Origin: Conus ventricosus
Taxonomy: Eukaryota; Mollusca; Gastropoda; Neogastropoda; Conidae
Assembly: GCA_018398815.1 (NCBI GenBank)
Contig: CM031595.1
Coordinates: forward strand, 134,419,346-134,483,345
DNA length: 64,000 nucleotides
Reading direction: 5' to 3'
Of the stretch, positions 22,926 through 33,553 are shown piece after piece. Position 1 is the stretch's first letter, and each line of letters begins with the position of its first letter. The position numbers were made by a program, and so were the translations under genes. Under the pieces are notes generated by a model, which worked only from the letters and a program-made list of their open reading frames with translations, ran no database searches and was not told the DNA's origin.

Positions 22926-23973
22926 AATCTGCTGGCCACACGGGCATTACTTCAAAGTCTTGTAGATGTGCGCTTGCTCATTTGATTCATATGAACGAGT
23001 GACTCGATCGTGAACCTGTTCTGATGACGTTAGTGGAGTACAATGTCCGGTACAATGATAACCTTACGGACGATCTTTGGATCGGCTTTTCCTGTTGCGG
23101 AAGGTCCGTGGTACCGTTCCTTGTCATCCACTTCATCGTAATAACCCTGCTGGCATGCTTTGATGTCACAGCGGTGGTTCCTGGCATGGTTTCTGGACTG
23201 TCGGTAGAAGTCGTTGTTGAGGCCTTTTGGAAGCGTTGTGTTTCCTTGTCTCGTGTATACCTTCTCTTGGTTAGGTGCTGCTTTGATGAATCGGGACTGT
23301 TCTTCTCTTTGTTGACCCCTGACAGCGCGACTCGCAGGGTCGTACTGGTCTCCCCCACTCGCCGCTTTGAAGTCGAGGGGTGGACGGTCATATGTCGATT
23401 TAAGGATGAAGCGATCCTACCAATGTGCCCACTGCTATGTGTCTTCCCGTGAAGACTTTTCGGAGTGCGGTTTTTTTTTGTACTGCAGTAGGTTTTGTTT
23501 CAGTACTTTTTCTTTCTGCAGGGACGTACAGGCTTTGTGATATCTATGGTCTGAACTTCAGCCATGATGAAGCAACAATCTACATAAACTGTTTTTTGGT
23601 TTTTCGTATGTTTCCACGTTTTGTCTTTGGTGGAAGGACCGTTTACGTTATTGACAGTATTAACTTAGAGATTATCCCGACTCCTATACAAATGGGAAAA
23701 TCTCCATTTGCCCGCGATATACTACAAGGGACCTTGAAATTTCGATAGCTTGATGACGGTATCGTTTATACTCAATAAGTTATTTTTCTTAGATGGGAAT
23801 TTAATGTTTTGCATTAGTGCGCTGTCTGTTATGACTCATTTACTATAGTTCATTTGTTCTGTTGCTACTGCCACTTCGATGTTCCTAGAAATATTGGTAG
23901 TGGTTTCAGTTTCGGTGTGTGATAAGAAGCATATATGTATGGATTAGTCATATTACACTTATCACTTGTGGTA
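22926..23973. other. Spacer between 49-bp array and mariner (copy A)
   Basis: About 1 kb of unique sequence shared with 29813-30889. Two opposed open frames of 134-142 codons (22987-23391 minus, 23024-23452 plus) are open only in this copy and broken in the other, and neither is recognised. I regard it as ordinary host DNA or an unrecognised element into which the mariner inserted. Confidence 0.5.
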
Positions 23974-25302
23974 CGGGGCCATCCCATAAGTTCTCGGATG
24001 CAGAAAACACGGACGTCATTATTTCAATTTATATCATCATCACAGCGATTTATTATTGCTATGACACAAAAAAATGATAAAAATCGTCAGAGCCAAATTT
24101 GTTTCTAGACAGCAAAATGGATGGCAGGGGGGGTTTTCAAAGTGAGCAGAGAGCTGTTTGGGGAGATTTCGTGCCATGATTTATTATGATATCTTCCGAG
24201 GGAAGCTTTCAAGGACAGTTTTATAAGTTTGACAAACTGTTTTGGCGACAAGGCTCCATCATTATCCACAGTCAATAGGTGGTTCAAAAGAATTTTCAGT
24301 TGGTACACTGTCGTTGGAAGATTGACCGTTGTGGGGACATCCAGTTTCAGTTCCTACCGATGGGACGTGAGCACATGTGAAGGCACTGATTACAGAAACA
24401 AAAAATCCTCGAATCACTGAGGATGAACTCAAGGATACTCTAACTTTCATCAGGACGCTTTAGACCGACCGCACCATTCTTCGGCCCCCCAAAACAATAA
24501 TTTTTTTCCCTCTCTGTACGGAAAGCGTTTGCGCCCGTTGGGTGCCCACCAGCTGTCTGGGGAGCAGATGAGGGCTAGAGTTGAATGGTGCAGTTTAAGC
24601 TGCAACACTTGACGGAGGAAGATCCGATAGGGTTATCCAATACGTTCACATGTGACCGGAAACCTATGTTACCAGTATGCCCCCGAAACAAAGCAGCAGT
24701 CGGTTCAGTTTGGCTGTTTCCGGGGAAACCCCCATGTGAACATTTTAGAGATCAAAAGCTGCACAAAGAAATGATGCAGTTTTCTTCGCACGATCCGGCT
24801 TTGACTTCTGTACCGCTTCTGGAAAGAAAGACAGTAAACGCCGAATGGTACATCAACACCTGCTTGCCAAAAGTGTTTGAGGCTTGGAGTGCACGGCGAC
24901 CACGGACCGGTATCGCCACCTACTCCTCACCACGACAACGCCAGCGCCCACACGGCAGGCTGCAATTTAGACTTTTGCAATGAGACCAGCAGTCAGCTCG
25001 TCATCATCCTCCGTATTCTCCCCCGACTTAGCCCCTTTTGACTTTTTTTGATCTCGTTTGAAAAAAACAGCTGAAGAGAAGAACTCGTTTGGAGCCCTGA
25101 AGATGCCGAGCGTTTTGCCGAAGGCTTGATTTCTGTATACTAAGTCGGAGTGGGCCGGGTGTGATGGATTCGTGGTTTAGTGAAGGATGGAAAAGTGCAT
25201 ACTCGCTGATGGAGGATACTTTGATGAATCACAACTGGGCTAGGTAGAAATGCCAGTGTACTTCCATCTTTAACCATCGGAGAACTTTGGGAGGTGGCAT
25301 CG
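23974..25302 (+). mobile_element. mariner element, copy A
   Basis: A 1.33-kb element bounded by TA dinucleotides (23972-23973 and 25303-25304) and by inverted ends: the left end contains GGCCATCCCATAAGTTCTCG and the right end is its imperfect complement. The transposase region (about 24170-25240) is the same as in copy B but with more frameshifts. Recognisable pieces are SLSTVNRWFK near 24260, the segment around WLFPGKPP near 24710-24740, and TVNAEWYINTCLPKVFEAWS near 24830. It is not functional as assembled. Confidence 0.85.
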
Positions 25303-26035
25303 TATGTGTAAGGTACCACAGTCACAGGGTTACAGTGTGTAAATGGATGTAATGGGGGTGGCCATCGTATGTTGTAAGGTCACAGTCACAGGGTTTACAG
25401 TTGAGTAATGTGGAATGGGGTGGCCATCGTATGTGTAAGGTCACAGGTAACAGGGTTACTGGTTGAGGTAATTGAGTAATGGGGTGGCTATCGTAGGGGT
25501 AGGTCACAGTCACGGGTTACAGTTGGTAAAATGAGTATGGGGTTGGCCTTCGTATGTGGTAAGGGTCCACAGTCACAGGGTTACAGTTGAGGTAAATGAG
25601 TAATGGGGGTGGACATCGTATGTGGAGTAAGGTCACAGTCACGGGTACAGTTGAGTAATGAGTAGGGGGTGGCATGTATGTGTAGGTCCAGTCACCGGGT
25701 TACAGTGAGTCAAATGAGTAATGGAGTGGCCATCGTAGGTGGTAAGGTCACGTAAGGGTTACCGTAGGGAGTAAATGAGTAATGGGGTGGCCATCGTATG
25801 TGGTAGGTCACAGGTCACAGGGGTTTCGTTGAGTTAAATGTAGTATGGGGGTGGCCTTCGTAGTGGTAAGGTCACAGTCACAGGGTCTTCAGTTGAGTAA
25901 ATGAGTAATGGGGTGGCCATTCTTTGTGGAAGGTCACAGTCCGGGTTAGTGAGTTAAAGAGTAATGGGGTGGCCATCGTATGTGGTAAGGTCACAGTCAC
26001 AGGGGTTACAGTTGAGTAAATGAGTAATGGGGTGG
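25303..26035. repeat. 62-bp minisatellite, copy A
   Basis: About 12 units, heavily indel-marked, of the repeat GGGGTGGCCATCGTATGTGG-TAAGGTCACAGTCACAGGG-TTACAGTTGAGTAAATGAG-TAAT. It starts directly at the mariner right end, whose terminal bases form part of the unit. It breaks off where duplication copy B begins. Confidence 0.95.
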
Positions 26036-26094
26036 CCAGTATTTAAAAAGGGATTAACCCTGCACAGTAGTTTTTTTGTAGGGTCGTTATTTTT

Positions 26095-27864
26095 TGGTTA
26101 CTTGTCAGAGAACGGGAATAGGCGGCTTTTAGGGCACTTCGCCCAAAAACGTGGTGGAGTAGCAAGTGAGTCTGAATCGGGGGTTTTCCTGTTCTCTTAC
26201 TGTCATCTTGCTCATCTTTTTTAATCTGCCTCTCCTTGGCCGGGATCCCTCATTGCTGCAGCTTTCTGTGACTTAAATATACAATCCCTAGCCAAGTGCC
26301 CTGTCTTATTGCACAGAAAACAGGTACGCTCATTCCTAGCCACGTGCTATTGGTTTTCACCCTTGTTTGCTCACGTGACCCGTGGGCCTACGGGTGTGTA
26401 CTACTGACTCGTCGTGTGAGTCATGTGCTGGCCTACCGTCCTCTGGATTGCCTCCAGGCCTCTTCTTGTTGGGGCAAGTCGCGCCTCGCTTCACGGTAAA
26501 TCTCTGCTGCTTCAAGTACTTCAGCTATTGTAACGACACCCCTCTCCTTGAGGTGTATTGTGAGGCCCGGCCCACAACCGTCAAGTATCTGTTCTTTCAT
26601 TACCAGTGTCTTGAGGCCTTCAAAATCACAGTCCCACTTCACTCAGTTCTATCCACTTGTTAAAGTAATGATCTAGTCTAACTCCGAACTGTGTGTATTT
26701 TCTCACCCTGTTCGATTCTCGCCTCGCGAAACTTACGCCTAAAACCTTCTTCAGTCAAATCATATGCCTTAGTACTGCTTGTTTACCTTGTCAAAATCTC
26801 TCTGATCACCTTTTGGGTAAGGTGGAAACTGTGTGTAACGCACGACCTGTCAACAAGGCAGACAGGTTTATTCCCCAGTCATCTTCGGGCCAGCCCTGTG
26901 CTCGGCAAACGATTCAAACCGACTGATATAGGCACGATCGAATCAGTTTCTTCTCTGAACAGGGGGAGTTTAGGTCTAGGTGCGCAATTTAGTCTGCGGC
27001 CACTGACTCAGAACTGGTTTCGATTTCACTACGATTTCAGATTTTATTCTTTCCCAACTAAATTTTGTTTGCTAGAATCTCTGATTCCGCTTCTGCTCTT
27101 CCCCTTGCAGCCGCACTCTCTGCATCTGCTCTAGCTTTGGAAAGCTGCACTCTCTGCATCTGCTCTAGCTCTGGCAGCTGCACTCTCTGCATCTGCTCTC
27201 GTTTTAACAGCTATACACTCTGCATCTGCTTTAGCCTTCGACGCAGCAGTTTCAAGTCTAAGTCCTCGGCCTCGGCGTTTGCTGATTCTGTTTGAAGTCG
27301 AAGTTTCTCAGCCTCGCCCTCTGAGTTTCTTTTAACAGCATCGAGCTGTTCCTTTTCAAACTTCCTTCTTTGGGCCCCTTTCATCTCTCTCAGTCTTCTG
27401 CTGAGTTTCAATGAATCTACGAAATTTCATCTCCTGTATAGCCTAGTTTCTCCCCTAAACTAATCAGTTTCTTCATGGGAGAAAAAACTTTCTTCAGCCA
27501 TCTTCTTTTCTGATATGTTTTGCAACACTAAAACAGTTACGCTTATAAACCCCGGGAAAGAAAGTCAGTTAACGTTTACTAAACTTTACGAGTACACTAA
27601 CCAGGGGTTTGTGTTCCTAACACCAAGGAGCCTTTAAATTTTAAAACCCACAGCTTCTTTTGAGAGTTAAGACTAGAACTCGTTCTTCGTTTCTTGAACG
27701 ACCTTTGATTAATACAAACACCCTACACACAAGTCAAAACTCAACACTCAAAGAACTAAAGGAAATATTAGAAGAGCTAATTAAAATTGCCTTTAGTGGA
27801 CCGCTTCGCCCCAGACTACTCTAGTACTCACTTTGTTTCCCTCCTGAAACAATTTGGGCCATGC
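26095..27864 (-). pseudogene. gag polyprotein of Gypsy element, copy B
   Basis: Gag, the structural protein that packages LTR-element RNA, on the minus strand just inside the 5' LTR. Order from the N-terminal side: (1) a charged coiled-coil stretch at 27411-27211, with REMKGAQRRKFEKEQLDA; (2) a capsid C-terminal/SCAN-like helical region at 26642-26433, with LVMKEQILDGCGPGLTIHLK followed by ERGVVTIAEVLEAAEIYREA; (3) a CCHC zinc knuckle near 26320-26275, CFLCNKTGHLARDC (C-x2-C-x4-H-x4-C). A SCAN-like capsid followed by a zinc knuckle is typical of Gmr1-like Ty3/Gypsy Gag, the family linked to the origin of vertebrate SCAN domains. Frames are broken between the three pieces, so it is a pseudogene or a poorly sequenced gene. 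The pol part does not follow, because the block ends at 26041. Confidence 0.75.
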
Positions 27865-27865
27865 A

Positions 27866-27883
27866 ATCCTGGCAGGCTCGCCA
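27866..27883 (-). other. tRNA primer-binding site of the Gypsy element
   Basis: On the plus strand, ATCCTGGCAGGCTCGCCA looks exactly like the 3' end of a tRNA (end of the T arm, acceptor strand, CCA). Its complement therefore lies on the minus strand immediately (3 nt) inside the LTR, as a primer-binding site does. The acceptor sequence is tRNA-Arg-like, but I cannot fix the isoacceptor without the host tRNAs. The copy A counterpart (about 21021-21047) is degraded. Confidence 0.65.
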
Positions 27884-27886
27884 CTT

Positions 27887-29214
27887 TGTCCCGGACGGGG
27901 AAATCGTGATGGTATTGCTTAAGTGCACTAAGTTGATGTATTATTAGTCAGGCTTAACACACAAGGTTATCTTGCACTCATACACGCATATGCACACTCA
28001 TGCGCACACCAAACATTCACCTCTCTCTGGGAATGGGATGTCCGCATTCGTTTCTCTCCTAACACAATGAGAACAAGAAATACAATTTCTATGCTACTTA
28101 TAATTAATCATGTACAATCAAATCACACACAATGAAATATCAAAACATAAAAAATCAATACATCCTAATCCCCGGGGTTTTAATAAAATGACTTCTTACC
28201 TGGCCCGGTTTTCACACACACAACCACGCTTTCACACCACACCACAGTTCTTGAAAAAAAGTCTCTTCACGTCTTCTTCAGCAGGGTTTATGGTGATGCC
28301 CTTGGTTGACTGGGTCCAGTTCAGGACTGGGTCTTCGTGGTCGTCTCTGGGATCTCGACGTCGAACTCTTCTTCTTCGCTTCTTCACCCACCTCTGGTTC
28401 AAATTCAGTTTGTCTGTCTTCACCCACCTCTGGGCTTCAACTTAGTTTCCTTCTCTTCCAGCTTGTCTTTAACTCTAAGACCTTGCTGTCTTTCATCTCC
28501 AGACCACTTTCTCTCGACCCTTTCTCTGTCCTGCTCACTCCTCTCCTCTTCTCCTCCCCTGTGCCTTCTCCTCTCTCTCTCCTGGGTTGTTCTCCTGACA
28601 CGTTTGTTCTCCCCCAGTTTATATAGGGAGGGAGACAAAGGATCCCCTTCGGGCCATGCCTTTGTCCCTGCTGCTTCTTTAAACCCCTAGTTCACAAGTT
28701 ACCCTGAATTCTCCACTCGCTACATTCCACACACATCAGCATTTACACACACCCCTACCTAATTGATTGCAAAAAACACACTTAGCCCCAGATGGACATC
28801 GAACATTCCGCCGACTTCGGTTTTTACTTAACACAGTAATTATCTTAAGGGGGGCTGCTACAACCTCCACACGCATTCAACCAGCTGACAATAGAACCAA
28901 CACAGTGACCCCGGCAATACCCTCCAAACAAATCCAAGACTCCTGCTCTTCACTGACTTTACACAAGAACCTCACTACCGAGCATTTAGCGCTCACTTGG
29001 GGCCCCGAGGTGTAGTGGTTACAACCCTTTCCCCCCCTTTGCCCCCAGGCAGGTCCGAACTCTTTTCCCCAGGTGTTGTTTGTATCTGACCACTTCGGCC
29101 GTGTGCGTGGGTAAGGTACCTGGTTAATTGGCAATTACCTATTTGTATACCACGTACAATGTCCCTTGTCTCCAAGCGTCTAATGCCTTTTGAGAGGTTT
29201 CACGCTCCTTGACA
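27887..29214 (-). mobile_element. 5' LTR of minus-strand Gypsy-type element (copy B)
   Basis: A 1.33-kb LTR with TG...CA ends, nearly identical to 918-2247. The minus strand carries TATATAAA near 28617-28625 and the same downstream GA-rich leader and AGGTAAGAAG donor-like site (near 28194-28203). The primer-binding site and gag lie on the left, and the 49-bp minisatellite resumes on the right with GCCCG, matching the probable target duplication at 913-917. Confidence 0.8.
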
Positions 29215-29812
29215 GCCCGAAGCCCTATTTCCTGTGCTCTAACCTCTATTGGCAAGGACATTAGCCGGAAGCCCTATTTCCTCTGCTCTAACCTCTATGG
29301 CAAGGACATTAGCCCGGAAGCCCTATTTCTGTGCTCTAACCTCTATGGCAAGGACATTAGCCCGGAAGCCCTATTTCCTGTGCTCTAACCTCTAGGCAAG
29401 GACATTACCCGGAAGCCCTATTTCCTGTGCTCTAACCTCTATGGCAAGGACATTAGCCCGAAGCCCTATTTCCTGTGCTCTAACCTCTATGGCAAGGACA
29501 TTAGCCCGAAGCCCTATTTCCTGTGCTCTAACCTCTATGGCAAGGACATTAGCCCGGAAGCCCTATTTCCTGTGCTCTAACCTCTATGGCAAGGACATTA
29601 GCCCGGAAGCCCTATTTCCTCTGCTCTAACCTCTATGGCAAGGACATTAGCCCGGAAGCCCTATTTCCTCTGCTCTAACCTCTATGGCAAGGACATTTAG
29701 CCCAAAGCCCTATTTCCTCTGCTCTAACCTCATGGCAAGGACATTAGCCTGGAAGCCCTATTTCCTCTACTCTAACCTCTATGGCAAGGACATTAGCCCG
29801 GAAGCCATATTC
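29215..29812. repeat. 49-bp minisatellite, copy B right segment
   Basis: About 12 units of the same 49-bp repeat as at 1-917, more regular than copy A. The first unit is truncated at its GCCCG, at the LTR edge. Confidence 0.95.
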
Positions 29813-30889
29813 CCTCAATCTGCTGGCCACACGGGCATACTTCTCAGTCTTGTAGATGTGAGCTTGCTCCATTCTGATTTCATATGACACGAGTGACTTC
29901 GATCAGAATGAACTGTTCTGATGAACGTTAGTGGAGTACAATGTCCGGTACAATGCTACCCTTCCGGACGATCTTTGGATGGTTTTCCTGTTGCGGAAGG
30001 TCCGTGGTACGTTCCTTGTCATCCACTTCATCCGATAAACCCTGCTTGCATGCTCTTGATGTCACAGCGGTTCCAGGCCATGGTTTCTGGCCTCCTGTCG
30101 CGTAGAACGTCGATGTTGAGGCTTTTGGGAAGCGTAGTGTTTCCTCTCGTCTCCGTGTATAACCTTCTCTTGGTTAGTGCTGCTTTGCATGAAACTCGGG
30201 ACATGTTCTTCTCTTTGTTGACCCTGACAGCGCAGACTCGCAGGGTCGTCTGGTCTCCCCACTTCGCCAGCTTTGAAGTCGAGGGGTGGAGGTCATATGT
30301 AGATTTAAGGATGAAGCCGATCCTAACAATGTGCCACTGCTATGTGTCCTTCCCGTGAAGACTTCTTCGGAGTGCGGTTTTTTTGTACGTGAAGGTAGGT
30401 TTTGTTTCAGCTACTTTTTCTTTCTGCAGGGACAGTACAGGCCTTTGTGATATCTTTGGTCTGAACGTCAGCCATGATGAAGCAACATCTTACATAACTG
30501 TTTTGGTTTTTCGTATGTTTCACGTTTGTCTTTGGTGGAAAGGACCGTTACGTTATCTGACAGTATTAACTTAGAGATTATCCCGCTCCTTACACATGGA
30601 AAATCTCCATTGCACCGCCGATATACTACAAGGGACCTTGAAATTTCGATAGCTCGATGACGGTATCGTTTATAACTCTATACGTTATTTTTCTCTTAGA
30701 TGGGATATTTAAATGTTTTGCATTAGTTCGCAGTCTGTTCATGACCCCATTTACTATAGTATCATTTGTTTCTGTTGCTACTGCCACTTCTGATGTTCCT
30801 AGAACTATTGGTAGTGGTTTCAGTTTCGGTGTGATAAGAAGCATCACTATGTATGGATTAGTCCATATACACTGTATCACTTGTTGGTA
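29813..30889. other. Spacer between 49-bp array and mariner (copy B)
   Basis: Counterpart of 22926-23973. A 121-codon minus-strand frame (30626-30991) overlaps the mariner end and is not conserved in copy A, and nothing is recognised. Confidence 0.5.
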
Positions 30890-32194
30890 CGAGGGCCATC
30901 CCATAAGTTCTCGGATGCCAGAAACCACTGACGTCATTATTTCAATTTTTATATCATCATCACAAGCGATCTTATAATAGCTATGACACAAAAATGATAA
31001 AAATCGTCAGAGCCAAATTTGTTCTAGACAGCAAAATGGATGGCAAGGGGGACGGTTTTCAAAGTGACGCAGAGAGCCTGTCTTGGGAGATTTTCGTGCC
31101 ATGATTTATTATGACTATCTTCGAAGGAAGTCTTTCAAGAAAGTTTTATAAGTTTTGACAAACTGTTTTGGCGACAAGGCTCCATCATTATCCACAGTCC
31201 ATAGGTGGTTCAAAGAATTTCAGTTTGGTACAATGTCGTTGGAAGATCGTGACCGTTGTGGACATCCAGTTTCAGTTACTACCGATGGGAACGTGAGCAC
31301 AGTGAAGGCAATGATTACAGAAAATCCTCGAATCACTGAGGATGAACTCAAGGATACTCTAAACCTTTCATCAGAAGCTTAGACCGACCGCATTCTTCGC
31401 ACAATCTCTCTGTACGGAAGCGTTGCGCCCGTTGGGTGCCCCACCAGCTGACTGGGGAGCAGATGAGGGCTAGAGTTGAATGGTGCCAGTTTATGCTGCA
31501 AACACTTGACGGAGGAAGATCAATAGGGTCTCCAATATCGTCACAGGTGACGAAACCTATGTTTACCAGTATGACCCCGAAACAAAGCAGCAGTCGTCAG
31601 TTTGGCTGTTTCCAGGGGAAACCCCACATGTGAAATTTTAGAGATCAAAAAGCTGCACAAAGCAAATGATTGCAGTTTTCTTCGCAAGATCCGGCCATGT
31701 GACTACTGTACCGCTTCTGGAAAGAAAGACAGTAAACGCCGAATGGTACATCAACACCTGCCTGCCAAAAGTGTTTGAGGCTTGGAGTGCACGGCGACCA
31801 CGGACCGGTATCCGCCACCTACTCCTTCACCACGACAACGCCAGCGCCCACACGGCAGCTGCAACTTTAGACTTCTTGCAAGAGAACAGCGTGCAGCTCG
31901 TCACTCATCCTCCGTATTCTCCCGACTTAGCCCCTTTTGACTTCTTTTTGTTTCCTCGTTTGAAAAAACAGCTGAAAGGAAAGCCGTTTGAGAGCCCTGA
32001 AGATGCCCGAGCGTTTGCCGAAGGCTTGATTTCTGGTATACCTAAGTCGGAGTGGGCCGGGTGATGGATTCGTGGTTTAGAAGGATGGAAAAGTGCATAC
32101 ACGCTGATGGAGGATACTTTGAAAAGATGGGCTAGGTAAGAAATGCCAGTGTACTTCCATCTTTACCCATCGGAGAACTTATGGGTGGCCATCG
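30890..32194 (+). mobile_element. mariner element, copy B
   Basis: A 1305-bp element, the normal mariner size. It is flanked by TA at 30888-30889 and 32195-32196. The terminal inverted repeats are about 27 bp: left CGAGGGCCATCCCATAAG then TTCTCGGATG, right its complement with three or four differences. It encodes a DD34D transposase (next entry). Its right end runs straight into the 62-bp minisatellite, which shares the outer 17 or so bases of the right terminal repeat. Confidence 0.92.
31101..32136 (+). pseudogene. mariner transposase (DD34D), frameshifted
   Basis: The cut-and-paste transposase of a mariner element. The N-terminal DNA-binding part has a helix-turn-helix readable as SLSTVHRWFKEFQFGT at about 31188-31235, then a second HTH region (ITEDELKDTLNLSSEA) ending near 31380. 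The catalytic Asp residues are all visible: TGDETY (31549-31551), HHDN (31834-31836) and PFDFF (31939-31941). The last two are separated by 34 residues, as in true mariners. The C-terminus ends GGYFEKMG near 32136. An in-frame stop near 31149 and frameshifts near 31380-31440, 31515, 31635 and 32060 break it. Length (about 345 codons overall) is normal. The catalytic triad is intact, so the damage is either recent decay or sequencing error. Confidence 0.9.
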
Positions 32195-33553
32195 TATGTG
32201 GTAAGGTCACAGTCACAGGTTACAGTTGAGTAAATGAGTAATGGGGTGGCCATCGTATGTGTAAGGTCACAGTCACAGGGTTACAGTTGAGTAAATGAGT
32301 AAGGGCCTCGATGTGGTAAGGTCACAGTCCGGTTCAGTTGTAATGGTAATGGGGCTATCGTAGAAGGTCACACACAGGGTTACAGTTGAGTAAATGAGTA
32401 ATGGGGTGGCCATCGTATTGGTAAGGTCACAGTCACAGGTTACAGTTGAGAAATGAGTAATGGGGTGGCCATCGTATGTGGTAAGGTCACAGTCACAGGG
32501 TTACAGTTGAGTAAATGAGTAATGGGGTGGCCATCGTATGTGGTAAGGTCACAGCCCAAAAGGTTACAGTTGAGTAAATGAGTAATGGGGTGGCCATCGT
32601 ATGTGGTAAGGTCACAGTCACAGGGTTACAGTTGAGTAAATGAGTAATGGGGTGGCCATCGTATGTGGTAAGGTCACAGTCACAGGGTTACAGTTGAGTA
32701 AATGAGTAATGGGGTGGCCATCGTATGTGGTAAGGTCACAGTCACAGGGTTACAGTTGAGTAAATGAGTAATGGGGTGGCCATCGTATGTGGTAAGGTCA
32801 CAGTCACGGGTTACAGTTGAGTAAATGAGTAATGGGTGGCCATCGTATGTGGTAAGGTCACAGTCACAGGGTTACAGTGAGTAAATGAGTAATGGGGTGG
32901 CCATCGTATGTGGTAAGGTCACAGTCACAGGGTTACAGTTGAGTAAATGAGTAATGGGGTGGCCATCGTATGTGGTAAGGTCACAGTCACAGGGTTACAG
33001 TTGAGTAAATGAGTAATGGGGTGGCCATCGTATGTGGTAAGGTCACAGTCACAAGGGTTACAGTTGAGTAAATGAGTAATGGGGTGGCCATCGTATGTGG
33101 TAAGGTCACAGTCACGGGGTTACAGTTGAGTAAATGAGTAATGGGGTGGCCATCGTATGTGGTAAGGTCACAGTCACAGGGTTACAGTTGAGTAAATGAG
33201 TAATGGGGTGGCCATCGTATGTGGTAAGGTCACAGTCACAGGGTTACAGTTGAGTAAATGAGTAATGGGGTGGCCTCGTATGTGGTAAGGTCACAGTCAC
33301 AGGGTACAGTTGAGTAAATGAGTAATGGGGTGGCCATCGTAGTGGTAAGGTCACAGTCACAGGGTACAGTTGAGTAAATGAGTAATGGGGTGGCCATCGT
33401 ATGTGGTAAGGTCACAGTCACAGGGTTACAGTTGAGTAAATGAGTAAGGGGTGGCATCGTATGTGGTAAGGTCACAGTCACGGTTACAGTTGAGTAAATG
33501 AGTAATGAGGTGGCCATCTATGTGGTAAGTCAAGTCACAGGGTACAGTTGACT
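32195..33553. repeat. 62-bp minisatellite, copy B
   Basis: About 22 regular units with the same 62-bp consensus as at 25303-26035. The first unit is the flank of the mariner right end. The array passes into the 38-bp satellite at a shared ATGAGT. Confidence 0.95.

Larger units (their letters stand above)
19205..26035. repeat. Tandem segmental duplication, copy A (6.8 kb)
   Basis: This block and 26036-33553 have the same order of parts: gag-distal segment, gag, 5' LTR, 49-bp array, 1-kb spacer, mariner, 62-bp minisatellite. Copy B begins where copy A's 62-bp array breaks off, and the shared sequence starts at about 19209/26041. Copy A differs from copy B mainly by single-base losses and gains, many in homopolymers. 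That pattern is more like unpolished or alternative-haplotype sequence than old divergence. Copy A has about 12 units of the 62-bp repeat and copy B about 22. Confidence 0.85.
26036..33553. repeat. Tandem segmental duplication, copy B (7.5 kb)
   Basis: Second copy of the block described at 19205-26035, generally with the better-preserved reading frames (gag, mariner transposase). Its left edge joins the 62-bp minisatellite of copy A, and its right edge passes into the 38-bp satellite. The length difference from copy A is mostly extra 62-bp units. Confidence 0.85.

Noticed and set aside
22987..23452. Opposed 134- and 142-codon frames in the spacer
   Set aside because: Both are broken in the parallel block at 29.9-30.3 kb and neither matches a family I know.
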